Origin: Phytoactinopolyspora alkaliphila
GTDB lineage: Bacteria > Actinomycetota > Actinomycetes > Jiangellales > Jiangellaceae
Assembly: GCF_010550695.1 (NCBI RefSeq)
Contig: NZ_JAAGOB010000002.1
Span: 1-64,000, forward strand
Length of the DNA stretch: 64,000 nt
Direction: 5' to 3'
The position numbers and the translations under genes were made by a program. Positions 35,821 through 45,304 of the stretch are shown here, in pieces; position 1 is the stretch's first letter, and every line of letters starts with the position of its first letter. Below the pieces are notes generated by a model. That model saw only the letters and a list, made by a program, of their open reading frames with translations. It was not told the origin of the DNA and searched no databases.

Positions 35821-37077
35821 GTGACAACGACGACGCTCGTCACCGGGATCGGCGAACTGGTGACCATGGACCCTGCGCACGCGCCGGGTACCAGGTACGA
35901 CGACGTCCCCACGGGCTCTGCACATCGGCCGCATCTGGGGATCCTGGAACACGGCGCTATGGTCGTGGACGCTGACACAGTCCTCTGGATCGGCCCCCAG
36001 GACTCGGCACCGGAAGCCGACCAGCGCGTCGACCTCGGCGGCCGGGCCGTGGTCCCCGGATTCGTCGACTCCCACTCGCACATCCTCTTCGCGGGCGATC
36101 GCGCGCGGGAGTTCGAGGCCCGGATGGCCGGTGAACGCTACGACGGTGGCGGCATCACGACGACGGTCGACGCCACCCGCGCCGCGGATCAGGACACCCT
36201 CGTCCAGCACGGCGGGAGGCTGCTGGCGGAGATGCGCCGGCAGGGCACCACCACCGTGGAGATCAAGAGCGGATACGGGCTCACCATCCACGACGAAGCA
36301 AAGCTGATGCGCGCCGCGTCGGCGCTCTCGCCCGAGACGACGTTCCTCGGTGCGCACGTGGTACCACCGGAGTTCCGGACCGACCGGGCCGCGTACGTCG
36401 ATCTGGTCACCGGCCCGATGCTCGACGCCTGCGCGCCCTACGCGCGGTGGGCCGACGTGTTCTGCGAACCGGGAGCACCCACCGCCTTCGACGGTGACGA
36501 GTCACGGGCGGTGTTGGAGGCGGCGGCCCGCGCCGGCCTCGGCCTACGCGTGCACGCCGGACAGCTCGGGCCAGGCCCGGGGGTCGCGCTGGGGGTGGAG
36601 CTCGGTGCCGCGAGCGTGGACCATTGCACGTATCTCACCGACGAGGACATCGACCTGCTGGCCGGCGCTCAGCGATCGGGCGATGCCGAGTTGCCGCCGG
36701 GCAAACCGCCGGCGGGGCCTGTGGCGACGCTTCTGCCAGGCGTCGAGTTCTCCACTCGATCGCCGTATCCGGACGCACGACGGCTGATCGACGCGGGCGT
36801 CCCCGTGGCAATCGCGACCGACTGCAACCCGGGGAGTTGCTACACGTCGTCGATGCCGTTCTGTATCGCCCTTGCTGTACGGGAGATGGGGATGACACCA
36901 GCCGAAGCGTTGTGGTCCGCCACGGTGGGAGGGGCCAGGGCGCTGCGCCGCTCCGACGTCGGCCATCTTTGGGTGGGAGCCCGGCCCGATCTGTGCGTCC
37001 TCGACGCCCCGTCGTACCGTCACCTCGCCTACCGCCCCGGCGTCCCCATCGCCTCGGTCCCGGCGCTCACGTCCTGA
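35821..37077 (+). CDS. hutI: Imidazolonepropionase
   Basis: Opens the ring of 4-imidazolone-5-propionate to give N-formimino-glutamate. The 418-residue amidohydrolase has the metal site [20 protein letters not shown] (near 80), the substrate-binding [28 protein letters not shown] (near 155), [11 protein letters not shown], the His in [19 protein letters not shown] and the Asp in [17 protein letters not shown] (near 345). GTG 35821 is chosen because a perfect AGGAGG is 7 nt upstream; ATG 35797, which overlaps the hutF stop, is the alternative. Last hut gene; its end overlaps the convergent CGNR gene by 11 bp, so no terminator fits between them. Confidence 0.96.
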   Translation: MTTTTLVTGIGELVTMDPAHAPGTRYDDVPTGSAHRPHLGILEHGAMVVDADTVLWIGPQDSAPEADQRVDLGGRAVVPGFVDSHSHILFAGDRAREFEARMAGERYDGGGITTTVDATRAADQDTLVQHGGRLLAEMRRQGTTTVEIKSGYGLTIHDEAKLMRAASALSPETTFLGAHVVPPEFRTDRAAYVDLVTGPMLDACAPYARWADVFCEPGAPTAFDGDESRAVLEAAARAGLGLRVHAGQLGPGPGVALGVELGAASVDHCTYLTDEDIDLLAGAQRSGDAELPPGKPPAGPVATLLPGVEFSTRSPYPDARRLIDAGVPVAIATDCNPGSCYTSSMPFCIALAVREMGMTPAEALWSATVGGARALRRSDVGHLWVGARPDLCVLDAPSYRHLAYRPGVPIASVPALTS

Positions 37078-37627
37078 CTCCCCCACGCCCCGGCGGCGGG
37101 GCCGGAGCCGTGTTCCGCGCCCGGCCGCGGTGCCGGGCCACCCGGGCGCGGCTGGCACATCTCGCCGAGCAGTAATGACGCTCACCGCCACGGCCGTCAC
37201 CGACGTAGTACCGCTCGCAGCTCTCGGCCTCGCACTGACCCCACGTGCGGCGGCCGTGCTCCTGGATCGCCGCCGCCAGCGCCAGCGCGCTGCTGGCCAG
37301 CAACCATGTTCCCCACCCAGCGCCCTCCGGATCAACATGGACGTGCCACGGCGTTCCGTCGTGCTTCGACAGACGCGGACGTGCGGCGACGTCATCGAAG
37401 ATGCGGTTGATGTGCTCCGCGGCGAGGTCGATGTCCTCGATGCGCAGCAGCGCGCGGAGGCGATCCAGCGCACCGAGCAACTCCTTCTCCTGGGCGGGGC
37501 CGAGATGGTCCACCTGTTCGCCGTGCTCACGCAGCACCGCCACGATCGCGGGCCAACGCGCCTGACCGTCAGGCGCCGCCACGTTCAGCAGGGCTTCGAG
37601 CCGGTTCAGCGGGCGAATTCGATCCAC
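37067..37627 (-). CDS. CGNR zinc-finger regulator
   Basis: A 186-residue protein of the ABATE/CGNR family. The N-terminal stress-associated domain (about 1-130) opens [17 protein letters not shown] and contains [19 protein letters not shown]. The C-terminal zinc finger reads [20 protein letters not shown] followed by [20 protein letters not shown], a DNA-binding motif. The start GTG 37627 avoids overlap with the divergent MFS gene whose start lies 30 bp away. Such proteins are usually local regulators, so control of the adjacent transporter is likely. Confidence 0.9.
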   Translation of the reverse strand: MDRIRPLNRLEALLNVAAPDGQARWPAIVAVLREHGEQVDHLGPAQEKELLGALDRLRALLRIEDIDLAAEHINRIFDDVAARPRLSKHDGTPWHVHVDPEGAGWGTWLLASSALALAAAIQEHGRRTWGQCEAESCERYYVGDGRGGERHYCSARCASRARVARHRGRARNTAPAPPPGRGGVRT

Positions 37628-37656
37628 ACCGCCAGCGTACTGTAACGTACTCTCGA

Positions 37657-38874
37657 ATGAAGGCGTTACACGCTTCGGCTGGCCGCCGGCTTCCACCCGC
37701 ATACGTCGGGGCGGCGTTCTTCGCGCGCATGGCCGCAGAAGGCGCGCCGGTAGTGATCGTCCTCCTCGCCCTGCACCGCACCGGAGAGGCGTGGCTGGGC
37801 GGCCTCCTGGTCGCGGCCGCCACTCTGCCCCACGTGATCACCGGGCCGCTCGCGGGACGAGTACGAGACCGGACCGGTCACCCGGTGGCGGTCACCGTGG
37901 CAGCGGCTCTCATCGTCGCCGCCGCCCTGGCCGCACTCGCCGGCACGACAGGTGTCGCCGCCTGGCCGGTCGTCGCTTTGTTCGCTGTGATCGCCGGTAC
38001 GGTCGAGCCGCTTCTCCTCGGTGGATTGTCGAGCCTCATCGGCGCGCTTGTGCCTGCGGACCGGCGGCACACCGCCCATGCCGTCGATGCGGCCACCTAC
38101 AACGTCGCGGGAATTGCCGGACCTGCTGCCGGCGCCGCTATCGCCACGGTGGCTTCGCCCGCGATCGCACTTGTGTCGCTCGCGGCAGCCGCCGCCCTCG
38201 GTGCCGGATTCGCGGCCGGCCTTCCCCGCCTGCCCGGACCTAGCGCCGGCGCCGAGAGCGCCGGCTGGGCGGATGGGTTCAGATGGATTTGGCGCACCCC
38301 GATTCTGCGGACGACGACCGTCGTCACCACCCTGGCCCACGGTGGACTCGGTGGACTAGCCGTCGTGGCACCGATCCTTGCCGTTCACCTCGGCGCGTCG
38401 GAGAACGTGGGAGGGCTGTTTATCTCGGTGTTCGCGGCCGGCGCGGCAGCCGGATCGTTGGCTATCAGCCATCCGAGTGCCCGGCGCCTGGCGCCGGTAC
38501 CCGTCGTCCTCACCAGCCTGGCGGTCATGGCCGGCGGCCTCGCCTTAGGGGCCGTGGCATCGTCAGTCGCGGTGGCGGCGTGCGGCTTCGCCATCGCCGG
38601 CCTGGCGGACGGGCCGCTGCTCACCACCACGCTGCACGTGCGGACCATGACCAGTCCGGCGCCGGTGCGCACCCAGGTGTTCATGGTGGGCGCCAGCCTG
38701 AAGCTCACCTTCTCCGCCGTGGGCGCGGCGGCCTTCGGGCTGCTCGCCGATGTGGGCGGCCCCACGTTGCTCGCCGTCGCGGCCGTCGTCGTCGTCGCTT
38801 CGATACTCCCCGGTCTCGGGGCCCGCAACCATGCCATCACCGATCGAAGGTCCCATGGCAGAGTGACGACATGA
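37657..38874 (+). CDS. Major facilitator superfamily transporter
   Basis: A 405-residue carrier with 12 helices rich in Ala, Val and Gly. The motif-A-like stretch HVITGPLAGRVRDRTGHPVA is near residue 55, followed by LIGALVPADRRHTAHAVDAA and a central loop around 185-200. It resembles drug-efflux MFS proteins. A TAACGT box 8 nt before ATG 37657 suggests an almost leaderless transcript. It is divergent from the CGNR regulator with only 29 bp between starts, so one bound protein would affect both. The stop overlaps the start of the next gene (ATGA). It contains a TTA codon at 38545. Confidence 0.87.
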   Translation: MKALHASAGRRLPPAYVGAAFFARMAAEGAPVVIVLLALHRTGEAWLGGLLVAAATLPHVITGPLAGRVRDRTGHPVAVTVAAALIVAAALAALAGTTGVAAWPVVALFAVIAGTVEPLLLGGLSSLIGALVPADRRHTAHAVDAATYNVAGIAGPAAGAAIATVASPAIALVSLAAAAALGAGFAAGLPRLPGPSAGAESAGWADGFRWIWRTPILRTTTVVTTLAHGGLGGLAVVAPILAVHLGASENVGGLFISVFAAGAAAGSLAISHPSARRLAPVPVVLTSLAVMAGGLALGAVASSVAVAACGFAIAGLADGPLLTTTLHVRTMTSPAPVRTQVFMVGASLKLTFSAVGAAAFGLLADVGGPTLLAVAAVVVVASILPGLGARNHAITDRRSHGRVTT

Positions 38875-39299
38875 CTCATTCGAACGATCCGGATCTCGTG
38901 CGCAGGCTCCTCACCACCCCGGCCACGTGGGCTGTCGTCGGCCTGTCCGCCAACAAAGCGCGCGTCGCCCACGGAGTGGCCGGTTTCATCAAGGACGGCC
39001 TGGGCATGCGGATCGTTCCGGTGAACCCGCGCTCCGAGGACGCCCATGGCGAGACGGGTTACGCCCGGCTGGCGGATGTTCCGGCTCCGGTCGACGTCGT
39101 GGACTGCTTCGTCAACAGCTCACGCGTGGGCACTGTCATCGACGACGCGATCGCCGAGCGGGAGCGCCTGGGCATCAGCGCGGTGTGGCTCCAGCTGGGA
39201 GTGATCGACGACGACGCGGCCCAGCGCGCCAGGGACGCCGGCCTGGACGTCGTCATGGACACGTGCCCCGCGATCGAGGCGCCGCGACTCGGACTCTGA
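38871..39299 (+). CDS. CoA-binding domain protein (YccU-like)
   Basis: A 142-residue single Rossmann-fold CoA-binding protein. It starts LLTTPATWAVVGLSANKARV (residues about 13-32, glycine-rich nucleotide loop), then IKDGLGMRIVPVNPRSEDAH, DVVDCFVNSSRVG and a C-terminal VWLQLGVIDDDAA...VMDTCPAIEAPRL with the family's conserved cysteine. The function of the family is poorly known, possibly acyl-CoA sensing. The start overlaps the MFS stop, so the two are cotranslated although no functional link is obvious. Confidence 0.92.
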   Translation: MTHSNDPDLVRRLLTTPATWAVVGLSANKARVAHGVAGFIKDGLGMRIVPVNPRSEDAHGETGYARLADVPAPVDVVDCFVNSSRVGTVIDDAIAERERLGISAVWLQLGVIDDDAAQRARDAGLDVVMDTCPAIEAPRLGL

Positions 39300-39356
39300 C
39301 GGCCGTCGCCCGACTGACGGTGTGCGGCTGCGCAGACAGTGCGGGGCCGAAGACAG

Positions 39357-39398
39357 CATGGAAGCTCGGTGTCGTCCCAGCGACACCGAGCTTCCATG
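39357..39398. terminator. Perfect 18-bp hairpin with 6-nt loop
   Basis: CATGGAAGCTCGGTGTCG (39357-39374) pairs exactly with 39381-39398. It lies 58 bp after the CoA-binding gene and 80 bp before the channel gene, both rightward. There is no U-run; it probably terminates the MFS-CoA transcript in the actinobacterial style. Confidence 0.6.
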
Positions 39399-39478
39399 GT
39401 GCGGCGCGCATCATGATGTTGCCGAGCACAAAACCGGCCCCGACGGTACGGTCCGGCCGTTCCGGGTAGTTCAGCACC

Positions 39479-40552
39479 ATGAATATCGCGATCATCGTCC
39501 TCGGCGTAATGGTGACGCTCCTGGTGGTGCGCGATGTGTGGCAGACGGTGCTGCATCCGGATGCGGAGGGCATGGTCGCCGCCTTGACCAGGCGCGCCAT
39601 GTGGCGGCTCGCCACGGGCGCGGGCATCCGGCTGCGGTTTCGGCGCCGGCGGATCCTGGCGCTGGCCGGCCCCGGAATCGTGGTGCTGACGTTCGTCGCG
39701 TGGATGGGGTTGCTCACGCTCGGGCTGACACTCGTCTTCTGGCCCATGGGAGATCAGTTCGCCTCCGACCCCGCATTGGGGTCCCTCACGTTCCTTGACA
39801 CGTTCTACTACGTGGGCGGGACAGTGACCGTGCTCGGCTTCGGCGACATCACTCCCATCTCGGGGCTCGGCAAGCTCCTCACGATCAGTGCGGCTGCCCT
39901 GGGCTTCACCATGTTCACCGCCATGGCGTCGTATCTGATCGAGGTGGTCAACGGGCTGTCCGCACGTGACCGGTTCACGCTGGCGATCCACGACGAGACG
40001 CGGGGCCGCACCGGGGACGTCGCGCTGGCAGAGTTCCTCGCGTACGAGGGCGCGGATGAGACACGTAAGAGATGCCGGGTCTGGGCGGCGCATCTGCGCG
40101 GCGTCGACGAGATGGTGCACCGGTATCCGCTGGTCGCACTGACCTACCGGTCCAGACGCGCCGAATACGACCCCGAACCCGCGCTCCGCCGGTGCGCCGA
40201 GGCTGCCGCGGCGGCCCTGGTGGCGGTGCGGTTCGAACCTGCGCTACGGTCGGCCGCCGACGAACTGGCCACTGCGATGGCCAGGCTGGAGCGCACCATC
40301 GCCGAGAACTACCTGGCCGACGAGGTCGTCAGGCGACTCTCCGATGCCGAGCCGGAGGAACGCGACCTGAACACGGTGGACGAGATCCACCGGCTGCTCG
40401 CGGAGCGGCTCGGACCGCATGCGGCGTCCGTGGCCACCGACGGACACGCCGGCGAGGCCGTGTTCCGCGCCAGGGTCTTCCTGTCCTCACTCCGAGACTG
40501 GTCCCGTGCCGACGTCAGCGGCTACGAGTGGGGCGCCGGATCGAATGCCTAG
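39479..40552 (+). CDS. Potassium-channel-like membrane protein with cytoplasmic domain
   Basis: A 357-residue protein. The first helix is at the very N-terminus (IAIIVLGVMVTLLVV), the second near 62-85 (GPGIVVLTFVAWMGLLTLGL), then a pore loop with the selectivity-filter-like TVTVLGFGDITP (near 118) and a last helix LLTISAAALGFTMFTAMASY. About 200 cytoplasmic residues follow, mainly helical, with no RCK/TrkA-N signature. It belongs to the two-pore-helix ion-channel group, but the regulatory domain is unassigned. ATG 39479 lacks a clear ribosome site. It converges with the lyase operon across a hairpin terminator. Confidence 0.85.
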   Translation: MNIAIIVLGVMVTLLVVRDVWQTVLHPDAEGMVAALTRRAMWRLATGAGIRLRFRRRRILALAGPGIVVLTFVAWMGLLTLGLTLVFWPMGDQFASDPALGSLTFLDTFYYVGGTVTVLGFGDITPISGLGKLLTISAAALGFTMFTAMASYLIEVVNGLSARDRFTLAIHDETRGRTGDVALAEFLAYEGADETRKRCRVWAAHLRGVDEMVHRYPLVALTYRSRRAEYDPEPALRRCAEAAAAALVAVRFEPALRSAADELATAMARLERTIAENYLADEVVRRLSDAEPEERDLNTVDEIHRLLAERLGPHAASVATDGHAGEAVFRARVFLSSLRDWSRADVSGYEWGAGSNA

Positions 40553-40567
40553 CCCGTGACAGACACC

Positions 40568-40601
40568 GGCGCGGCATGACCTACCCGGGTCATGCCGCGC
40601 C
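40568..40601. terminator. Bidirectional terminator between channel gene and lyase operon
   Basis: GGCGCGGCATGACC (40568-40581) and its exact complement (40588-40601) around a 6-nt loop, placed between two convergent stops (40552 and 40622). Confidence 0.7.
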
Positions 40602-40621
40602 GCGCGCCGGACGGCGACCGG

Positions 40622-43600
40622 TTAGCCGCCCGTCACCACCGGTGAGGGAGGCGACTCACCTACCGCGTTGGACGCGATGATCGAGTACGACGCCGTCCCG
40701 CTCGTGCCCGAATCGGTCCATCTGGTGGCGGTGAGCCCGGTGGCCACCACGTCGCCGTCCCGGAGCACCGTGTACGACTCCGCCAGCCGGCTGCCGGACC
40801 AGGCCAGGCGCACACCGTCGTTGGTCACGGTCGCCGTCGACGACGTCACCGCCTCCGGCACGCTCGGCTCACCCGCGCCGTCGCCGCACCCCGGGTCGGA
40901 AGGCAGCGTCCAGGTCTCGGAGAACCGCACGCTGTCCGGAATGCCGCTGGCCGGGTAGATCACGAACCGGTCCACCCTGGCGCCGTCCTCCCGGGAGGAG
41001 ATCAGGAGGGTGTGGAAGCCTTCCTCCAGGTCGAAGCCGATGGGCGACTGCCGGTAGAACCACTCACCCACGCTGAGGTTGACCGTGGTGGGGGTGCTGT
41101 CATCCACTGACAGGTGCACGCTGTCGTTCGAGCCGGACTCGCCGTAGCCGAGCACGGCCACGTAGTAGCGGCCGGCTTCCTCGACCTCCAGGTCGTACCG
41201 GCCCCACAGGTCCGGATTGTTTTTGTACTCCGATCCGCGCGGGACTTCCGCGACCCGGCCGCCGAAGCGGGCGAGGTCGTCCACCAGCTGGTACTCGCCG
41301 CTGCGGCCGCTGTACCGTTCGGCCTCGATCACCGCGCCCTCCGGCCCGACGCCGTGCGTCAGCGTGCAGCCGGGCACCGCCGTCACCGCCGGCGACGCCT
41401 CGCTCGCCCCGGCGTCATTCTCGGCGACCACCCGGTAGGCGTACCCGGTGCCGTCGATCACGTCGGTGTCAGTCCACCACGGGTCACCGGTGGCGGCCAC
41501 GACGGTGAAGTCGCCGCTGGTCAGTCCGGCGCGCCACACCTGGTAAGACTCAGCGCGCGGAACGTCCGCCCAGGCCAGCGTCACTTCGCCTGGCGCTCGC
41601 CCCACCGTGACGCCCTGCGGCGTGTCCGGCGGCGTCGTCGACGGTGTCAGCTCCACGACGTCCGAGAGGGCGCCGTTGCCCGCCGCGTTGACGGCCCGGA
41701 CCGCGTACCGGTAGGTGACGCCGTTGGCGACCGTGGTGTCGGACCATTCGGCCGCGGTCACCCCTTCCGCGACCGGCTCCGGCTCTCCGCCCGCCTCGGC
41801 TCGCAGGATGTCGTACGACGACGCGTCCCGCACCGGCAGCCAGGACAGCTCCACCAGGCGGTGCGAGGCCGTGCCCGCCAGACCCGTGGGAGCCGCCGGC
41901 TCTCCGAGGCCCGCACGGACCGTGACCGCCGACGACGGCCGCCCGGAACCGCGCTCGTTCACGGCCACCACCCGATAGGGATAGGTCATCCCGTCCGACA
42001 CGTCCGGGTCCTCGTACGACGGGGTCGTCACCTCGGCGATCCGCTGCCCGCGCCGGAGCACCTGATACGACGTCGCGGTCGGAACGGGATCCCACGAGAG
42101 TTCCACGGCGCCGGCGTATCCGGTGCCGGCCAGGCCGGCCGGTGTGCCAGGTGCCGCGTCCGGAGCGCCGTAGGAGAAGACCAGCTCCCCGCCGCCTGTC
42201 ACCTTCACCATGACCCGGCCGTCCACGATCTCGGCGGCCACGGGTTCGCCGTCGAACGTTGCGCCGGTCAGTTCCCGCCCTGGTGAGGCGGCCAGGTCCA
42301 CCTGAACGTCACCGTCGACCGGAGCGATCTCGATGACGTGCCGGGTCGGGTCCGTCACGTCGGCCGACAACGTCAACGGCGACGACGCCTCCACCAGCGA
42401 GACCCCATTCCACGAGGCCGACTCGCCGTCGTGCACGGCGAATCCGGTCAGCGCCCCTCCGGTGGTCCGGACCCAGCCGAGGCCAGCCTCGACGTCGAGC
42501 CCTCCCGCCGAGGCGGACGAGCCGGAGCGCGGCGCCACCACGGTGTCCACGTAGTCGTCCGCCGAGACCCGGGCGGCCAGCACGTCGTCGGTCCCCAGAT
42601 CCTCCAGCCGCGGCGCGGCTCCGTCGACGGAGGACGGCACTAGGACGGACAGGAGCTGCGCGTCGGTGCCCTCCTGCGTCAGCCGCAGGCCGGTGGTCTC
42701 CTCGACGTCCGTGGACGGGTCGGGATAGCCCTCGAAGCCGGTGTCGGTTCCGGTGCCATAGGGGTTGAACTGGTCGTCGACGGTGCGGAGCTCTGTGTCG
42801 GACGGCACCGTCAGCGCATGCAGCCGGGCAGCGTCGCCCCACGGACCGTCCTCCGTGGTCCAGGTACGCCGGTTCGCGGCTCCGGAGAGATCGCCCCGCA
42901 CATGCCAGTACGCGTCCCACGTCTTCGGTTCCGCGGACTCCATCCGGTCGAGCACCACGAAGTAGTCCGAGCCGGGGAAGGCCACCGCACGGGTGTGAGA
43001 GGCGTCCTGGTCGTTCCAGTACGCCGCGGCCTTCTCGGCGAAGCCGAAGACCGATCCGGAGAGGAAGCCGCGGGTGGGTGTCGGGTCCCCGACCGCCGCG
43101 CCGTCGGCCGTGACGACGTTGTGGTGCTCCGGCCCCTTCCACTCGTTGCGCCCGCTGAACCGCCGCGGGCCGTAGCCGTTGTCCCGGGCTAGCACCGCGT
43201 TCTCGGCCTCGATGAGGAACTGCAGGCCGTCGGCGTGGTCGTGGTTGTTGCTCATGGCCGTGCCGCCGAAGTAGCCCCAGCGGGTAGCGGCGTCGCCCAT
43301 TCGCCAGTCGCTGCGGAAGATCGTGTCGCCGCCGCGCGGGCCCTCGTTCATGTCGATCGTCCCGGTGCCCTCGTCCGGGGCAACCTCATCGATCGTGGAG
43401 TCGTAGAGGGCGATCTCCTCCGGCCAGCCGTAGAACTGGTCGCGGGCTCCGGTCCAGTCGTCGGGGTAACGGGCGGCGGCCAGGTCGCTACTGAAGAACT
43501 GCCATTGGAACAGCTCACCGAGCGTACCGGTGGAACTCAGCTCGGTGGGTGTGTCCGCGTAGGCGGCGGCCACGGTGTTCAGCCAGGTCACCTTGTACCA

Positions 43601-44665
43601 GCCGTCGTCCAGGGGCGGCTGCAGGCCCTTGGGGTTCACCGTCTTCAGCTGCCATTCGAAAGCCGGCTGCAACGCCGGGAACAGGTCGACGCCGGAAGCG
43701 TTGCGGTACTGCCACATGAACGGCGTGCTGTTGATGATTGTGAAGATCCAGTAGTAGCCGGAACCGTCGCGGTAGATGCCGTCCTTGGTGAACATGTACC
43801 GGAACACCCGGTTCATGTTCTCCAGAGAACGGTCCAGGTACGCCTGCGCGTCCGCATCAGCGGAAAAGGCCAGTGCCCACGAGCCCAGCGCCGCCCCGGC
43901 CTTCGACCGGTGGTTGTGGCTGCGCACACCCTCGTCCTCGAGGTAGGTATACAGCCAGTCCGCGCCGCGCTTCACCGCCGTGCGGATGGCCGCGTCGTCG
44001 TCGGCGCCGATGTCGGCGGCGATCCAGTCGTAGGCGAGCGCGTAGTTGGTCATCTGCTGCGCCACGTACTGGTCGGTGGGGATGATCGTGTCGTAGGCGG
44101 CGCGCAGGTTCGCCACGGCCGCGTCCAGGTACCGCTGCTCCCTGGTGATCAGCCAGGCGAACGCGGTCGCCTTGGCCGCCTTGGTCTTGACGTTGTCCGA
44201 GGGGTCGACGACGCCGGCCTCCGCGGCCGCGTCGGCATCCTCGATCAGCCGGTTCCAGGCCATGGCGTAGTGCCCGTGCGGATCGGGGGCGTCGCCCTCC
44301 ACGCGGGCGCGCAGCACCTCCACGCCCTCAGCGTCGACGTACTGGCTCGGGTGGATCTCCTGGTCGGGCAGGACACCCTCGGTGGGGATGGTGATCCCTT
44401 CCCACCATTCCTCGTCCGGGTCCTGCCCGACAGACTCTCCCGGCACCAGCGGTGGGCTCGCCGCCTGCACGGGCCCCAGCAAGGCCCCGGTGACGACCGT
44501 CGCCGCCAGGCCTGCCATTACTGCGTGAACCGTTCTTCGCCGAGCCACGTGGGTTCTGCACAAGTCCGGCGACGATGGTGGGGGCCCGTGCTTTCTGCGG
44601 GTGCCCACCTGAGGAGTCGGAGACGAAGGTTCTTGTGCATTACCCACTTCGGAATAGGCCTGCAT
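40622..44665 (-). CDS. Secreted heparinase II/III-like polysaccharide lyase with FN3 and carbohydrate-binding modules
   Basis: A 1347-residue extracellular enzyme. A long signal region has RRR followed by a hydrophobic helix (about 45-68). Residues about 80-420 form an (alpha/alpha)6 toroid of the alginate-lyase/heparinase type (RLIEDADAAAEAG, NYALAYDWIAADIGADDDAA, SHNHRSKAGAALGSWALAFS). Residues about 430-830 are the heparinase II/III beta-sandwich with the catalytic-type SNNHDHADGLQFLIEAENA (near 470) and GPEHHNVVTADG. Then come three FN3 domains (from about 840, 920 and 1010), a CBM35-like module starting AVIEAERYSGRSGEYQLVDD (near 1112) and a final FN3 (near 1265). It should cut a uronic-acid polymer outside the cell. 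ATG 44665 has GGAG 7 nt upstream; GTG 44548 is an alternative. Last gene of the operon. Confidence 0.83.
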   Translation of the reverse strand: MQAYSEVGNAQEPSSPTPQVGTRRKHGPPPSSPDLCRTHVARRRTVHAVMAGLAATVVTGALLGPVQAASPPLVPGESVGQDPDEEWWEGITIPTEGVLPDQEIHPSQYVDAEGVEVLRARVEGDAPDPHGHYAMAWNRLIEDADAAAEAGVVDPSDNVKTKAAKATAFAWLITREQRYLDAAVANLRAAYDTIIPTDQYVAQQMTNYALAYDWIAADIGADDDAAIRTAVKRGADWLYTYLEDEGVRSHNHRSKAGAALGSWALAFSADADAQAYLDRSLENMNRVFRYMFTKDGIYRDGSGYYWIFTIINSTPFMWQYRNASGVDLFPALQPAFEWQLKTVNPKGLQPPLDDGWYKVTWLNTVAAAYADTPTELSSTGTLGELFQWQFFSSDLAAARYPDDWTGARDQFYGWPEEIALYDSTIDEVAPDEGTGTIDMNEGPRGGDTIFRSDWRMGDAATRWGYFGGTAMSNNHDHADGLQFLIEAENAVLARDNGYGPRRFSGRNEWKGPEHHNVVTADGAAVGDPTPTRGFLSGSVFGFAEKAAAYWNDQDASHTRAVAFPGSDYFVVLDRMESAEPKTWDAYWHVRGDLSGAANRRTWTTEDGPWGDAARLHALTVPSDTELRTVDDQFNPYGTGTDTGFEGYPDPSTDVEETTGLRLTQEGTDAQLLSVLVPSSVDGAAPRLEDLGTDDVLAARVSADDYVDTVVAPRSGSSASAGGLDVEAGLGWVRTTGGALTGFAVHDGESASWNGVSLVEASSPLTLSADVTDPTRHVIEIAPVDGDVQVDLAASPGRELTGATFDGEPVAAEIVDGRVMVKVTGGGELVFSYGAPDAAPGTPAGLAGTGYAGAVELSWDPVPTATSYQVLRRGQRIAEVTTPSYEDPDVSDGMTYPYRVVAVNERGSGRPSSAVTVRAGLGEPAAPTGLAGTASHRLVELSWLPVRDASSYDILRAEAGGEPEPVAEGVTAAEWSDTTVANGVTYRYAVRAVNAAGNGALSDVVELTPSTTPPDTPQGVTVGRAPGEVTLAWADVPRAESYQVWRAGLTSGDFTVVAATGDPWWTDTDVIDGTGYAYRVVAENDAGASEASPAVTAVPGCTLTHGVGPEGAVIEAERYSGRSGEYQLVDDLARFGGRVAEVPRGSEYKNNPDLWGRYDLEVEEAGRYYVAVLGYGESGSNDSVHLSVDDSTPTTVNLSVGEWFYRQSPIGFDLEEGFHTLLISSREDGARVDRFVIYPASGIPDSVRFSETWTLPSDPGCGDGAGEPSVPEAVTSSTATVTNDGVRLAWSGSRLAESYTVLRDGDVVATGLTATRWTDSGTSGTASYSIIASNAVGESPPSPVVTGG

Positions 44666-44695
44666 GGATCGCTCCGATCGGTAGGGAAGGAGGTG

Positions 44696-45304
44696 TTACG
44701 CGGACCGCGGGCGGGCCGTGGTCAGGCCGAGCCACACGGGCAGTGAGATGCCGAGGAACGGCACGATAGTGGGGAGAAGCACGCAGGTCAGCCCGAACGC
44801 CACCACGATCGCGAGCAGGACCAGCGAGGCGAGCGGACGCTGGGCGGCGAGCACCACCGCGCCGCGCAGCCACACCCGCATGGTCGCGTCCCGGTCGGCC
44901 GATGCAGCGGCCGGGAGCATCAGGACGACGAGCAGCAGGGTGGCCGCGAGCGGAATCGTCGCCATCCCGAAGAGGAACGCCACCGGCGCCTCCCGGCTGC
45001 CGAGGAAGATCAGGTTCAGCGCGATCATCGTCGCCATCGCCGTGGCGGCGATGCTCGCGGGCAGAGTCCGGCGCCACGTCGCCGCGAACTCCCGGAACGT
45101 GCCGGTGAACGTCCGGTCGTCGCCATCGCTCTGCCACCGGTGCAGCGCCCGGCCAGCGGCGATCGCCGCGGACAGCCAGGTCACGACCCCCAGGGCCAGC
45201 ACGAACGCCGCGACGCCGGTGAAGGCGAGGTTGGCCGGGTACGAGAGCCCGGCCAGCGCCTTCTGCTCCCAGCCGCGCCGCACCTCTCCGGTCTGCACGG
45301 CCAT
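44696..45304 (-). CDS. DUF624 (YesL-like) membrane protein
   Basis: A 202-residue integral membrane protein with five predicted helices, beginning with YPANLAFTGVAAFVLALGVV (near 22) and ending VLLPTIVPFLGISLPVWLGL. The sequence WEQKALAGLSYPANLAF and the helix pattern match DUF624, a family encoded with sugar ABC importers and pectin or uronate utilisation genes and suspected to assist the importer. Its ATG overlaps the upstream stop by one base (TGATG) and it precedes the secreted lyase by 30 bp. Confidence 0.88.
   Translation of the reverse strand: MAVQTGEVRRGWEQKALAGLSYPANLAFTGVAAFVLALGVVTWLSAAIAAGRALHRWQSDGDDRTFTGTFREFAATWRRTLPASIAATAMATMIALNLIFLGSREAPVAFLFGMATIPLAATLLLVVLMLPAAASADRDATMRVWLRGAVVLAAQRPLASLVLLAIVVAFGLTCVLLPTIVPFLGISLPVWLGLTTARPRSA

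Noticed and set aside
37637-37650. GTAC-TGTAAC-GTAC repeat between the CGNR and MFS genes
   Set aside because: Only 4-bp arms around a non-symmetric core. It probably reflects overlapping -10 boxes; not strong enough to call an operator.
40222-40236. T-loop-like GGTTCGAACC
   Set aside because: It lies in the coding sequence of the channel protein and no cloverleaf forms.
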